Positions 49,083 through 49,967 of a DNA stretch of 49,967 nt are shown piece after piece. The position numbers were made by a program, and so were the translations under genes. How positions within the stretch are numbered: the first letter of the stretch is position 1; each line of letters starts with the position of its first letter. Origin of the DNA: Bacillota bacterium (GTDB lineage Bacteria > Bacillota > Dehalobacteriia > UBA4068); the NCBI GenBank assembly GCA_030527285.1, contig JAUNBC010000008.1, positions 16,422-66,388 on the forward strand, written 5' to 3'. The notes under the pieces are model-generated. The model was not told the DNA's origin. It saw only the letters and a program-made list of their open reading frames with translations, and did no database searches.

Positions 49083-49805
49083 TTACAGCGGTTTTTTAGC
49101 CGGCATACCGGCTCGGCGCGGGTACTTATCAGGCGTAGCTGCGGTTTTGACTATCAGCAGCACGGCGCGCTGCTCGCCGTCCGGCAGCGTATAATCCTCC
49201 TGCCCCGCATATGTGCCGCCGAGCACGGCCAGCGCCCTCTGCGCCGCCGCCAATTCCGCCGCCGCGTTCGCGCCCTTGAAGGCGGCGAAAACGCCGCCTG
49301 CGCGCAGCAGCGGCAGCGCGTATTCGCTGAGCACGGACAGCGGCGCGACCGCGCGCGCGGTGACGATATCGAAGCCGCCGCGCAGCTCGCCCCGTCCCGC
49401 ATCCTCGGCGCGCAGGGCGACGGCGCGGACGTTTGACAGCCCCAGCGCCGCGGCCGCCTCATTGAGAAAAGCGGTCTTTTTTTGCGCGGCCTCCAGCAGC
49501 GTCCACTCCAGGCGCGGGCAGGCGATAGCCAACGGCAGCGCGGGAAAGCCGCCGCCCGAGCCGATATCGGCGGCGGCGCCGCCGTAAGCGTCAGCCAGCC
49601 GCGCGAACAGCGGCGCGGTCAGCAGCACGTCTAAATAATGCTTGCGCGCCGCCTCCGCCGCGCTGGTGATGGCGGTGAGATTGAAGCGGGCGTTGGCCGC
49701 CGTCAGCAGCCGCCAATGCGCGGCGCAGGCTTGCGGCAGGGTCGCGTCATACGCCACGCCTGCCGCCGTCAGGCCGCGCTCAATGATCTCGCACAATTCG
49801 TCCAT
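49083..49805 (-). CDS. rsmG: 16S rRNA (guanine527-N7)-methyltransferase RsmG
   Basis: A 240-aa SAM-dependent methyltransferase that modifies G527 of 16S rRNA. RFNLTAITSAAEAARKHYLD near residues 40-59 is the RsmG start region; DIGSGGGFPALPLAIACP near 80 binds SAM; ARAVAPLSVLSEYALPLL near 150 and FAAFKGANA follow. GAGGAT lies 3-4 nt before the ATG. A parS-like site lies upstream. Confidence 0.96.
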   Translation of the reverse strand: MDELCEIIERGLTAAGVAYDATLPQACAAHWRLLTAANARFNLTAITSAAEAARKHYLDVLLTAPLFARLADAYGGAAADIGSGGGFPALPLAIACPRLEWTLLEAAQKKTAFLNEAAAALGLSNVRAVALRAEDAGRGELRGGFDIVTARAVAPLSVLSEYALPLLRAGGVFAAFKGANAAAELAAAQRALAVLGGTYAGQEDYTLPDGEQRAVLLIVKTAATPDKYPRRAGMPAKKPL

Positions 49806-49835
49806 ATATCCTCGCCTGTCCTCGATGTGTCGGAT

Positions 49836-49851
49836 TGTTTCACGTGGAACA
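49836..49851. promoter_or_regulatory. parS centromere-like site
   Basis: TGTTTCACGTGGAACA matches the ParB/Spo0J recognition palindrome TGTTTCACGTGAAACA at 15 of 16 positions. It lies 30 bp upstream of rsmG and 2 kb from parB, where Firmicutes chromosomes often carry parS. Confidence 0.9.
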
Positions 49852-49967
49852 ATTCGTCAGCGGCGCGCTGCCTTTGGAAACCGCATGAGCGGTGCATTGA
49901 GGGTGCTGTTCTAAGCGGGAGAAAAGCTAATAGATAAATATTAAAGATAGAAAAGCAAAAAGACTAA

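Overview
The window looks like a chromosomal segment of a strictly anaerobic, GC-rich member of the Bacillota (Clostridia or Negativicutes grade; I cannot place it more finely). The reasons are: a pyruvate:ferredoxin oxidoreductase, desulfoferrodoxin and rubrerythrin as oxygen defence, DUF1846, DUF975, DUF3343 and NusG-II/Gx-transporter genes typical of anaerobic Firmicutes, a copper-amine-oxidase-type stalk domain, strong AGGAGG ribosome sites, and the Firmicutes order rsmG-soj-spo0J with a near-perfect parS site at the right edge. That order suggests that oriC lies to the right of the window. If so, forks run leftward through it and minus-strand genes are co-directional with replication.

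Layout. 1-1.5 kb: divergent desulfoferrodoxin and rubrerythrin, then a stand-alone ModE-type regulator. 1.5-3.4 kb: a sodium:solute symporter with an unusual leader (a small upstream ORF plus a hairpin that buries the ribosome site). 3.4-7.4 kb: Gx transporter/NusG-II pair, DUF975, DUF1846, YbaK. 7.5-11 kb: PFOR. 11.1-13.4 kb: NhaC antiporter with a structured leader and a small membrane protein. 13.7-17.5 kb: a selenium-metabolism cluster (DUF3343, TusA-like, YedE, class V aminotransferase, LysR regulator). 17.6-23.8 kb: a complete seven-gene Mrp antiporter operon. 23.9-28.5 kb: polysaccharide deacetylase, then YfiH-family protein, MtnA and a class II aldolase (a possible methylthioadenosine/5'-deoxyadenosine salvage route), and a CDP-alcohol phosphatidyltransferase. 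28.5-36.6 kb: Ca2+-type P-ATPase, a second class V aminotransferase, MarR and an asymmetric heterodimeric ABC exporter. 36.6-38.3 kb: an intergenic repeat, a probable small RNA and a secreted stalk/CAP-like protein. 38.4-44.3 kb: molybdenum cofactor and molybdate uptake genes. 44.3-46.8 kb: a metal-responsive ArsR repressor and Zn/Cd/Pb P-ATPase. 46.8-50 kb: an A-rich tract, parB, parA, a repeat, rsmG and parS.

Themes. Sodium is handled by three systems (SSS symporter, NhaC, Mrp). Selenium and molybdenum genes both occur, as expected of an organism with selenium-dependent molybdenum hydroxylases, though no such enzyme is encoded here. MoaA and other radical-SAM chemistry would generate 5'-deoxyadenosine, a plausible substrate for the salvage operon.

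The least ordinary things are: (i) an intergenic repeat family (three copies) in which two hairpin modules occur in swapped order; (ii) a probable free-standing small RNA at 36.93-37.09 kb with a perfect promoter and a terminator; (iii) the symporter leader; (iv) the folded nhaC leader; (v) the YfiH-MtnA-aldolase operon. All functional statements rest on motif recognition by eye; no database search was run.
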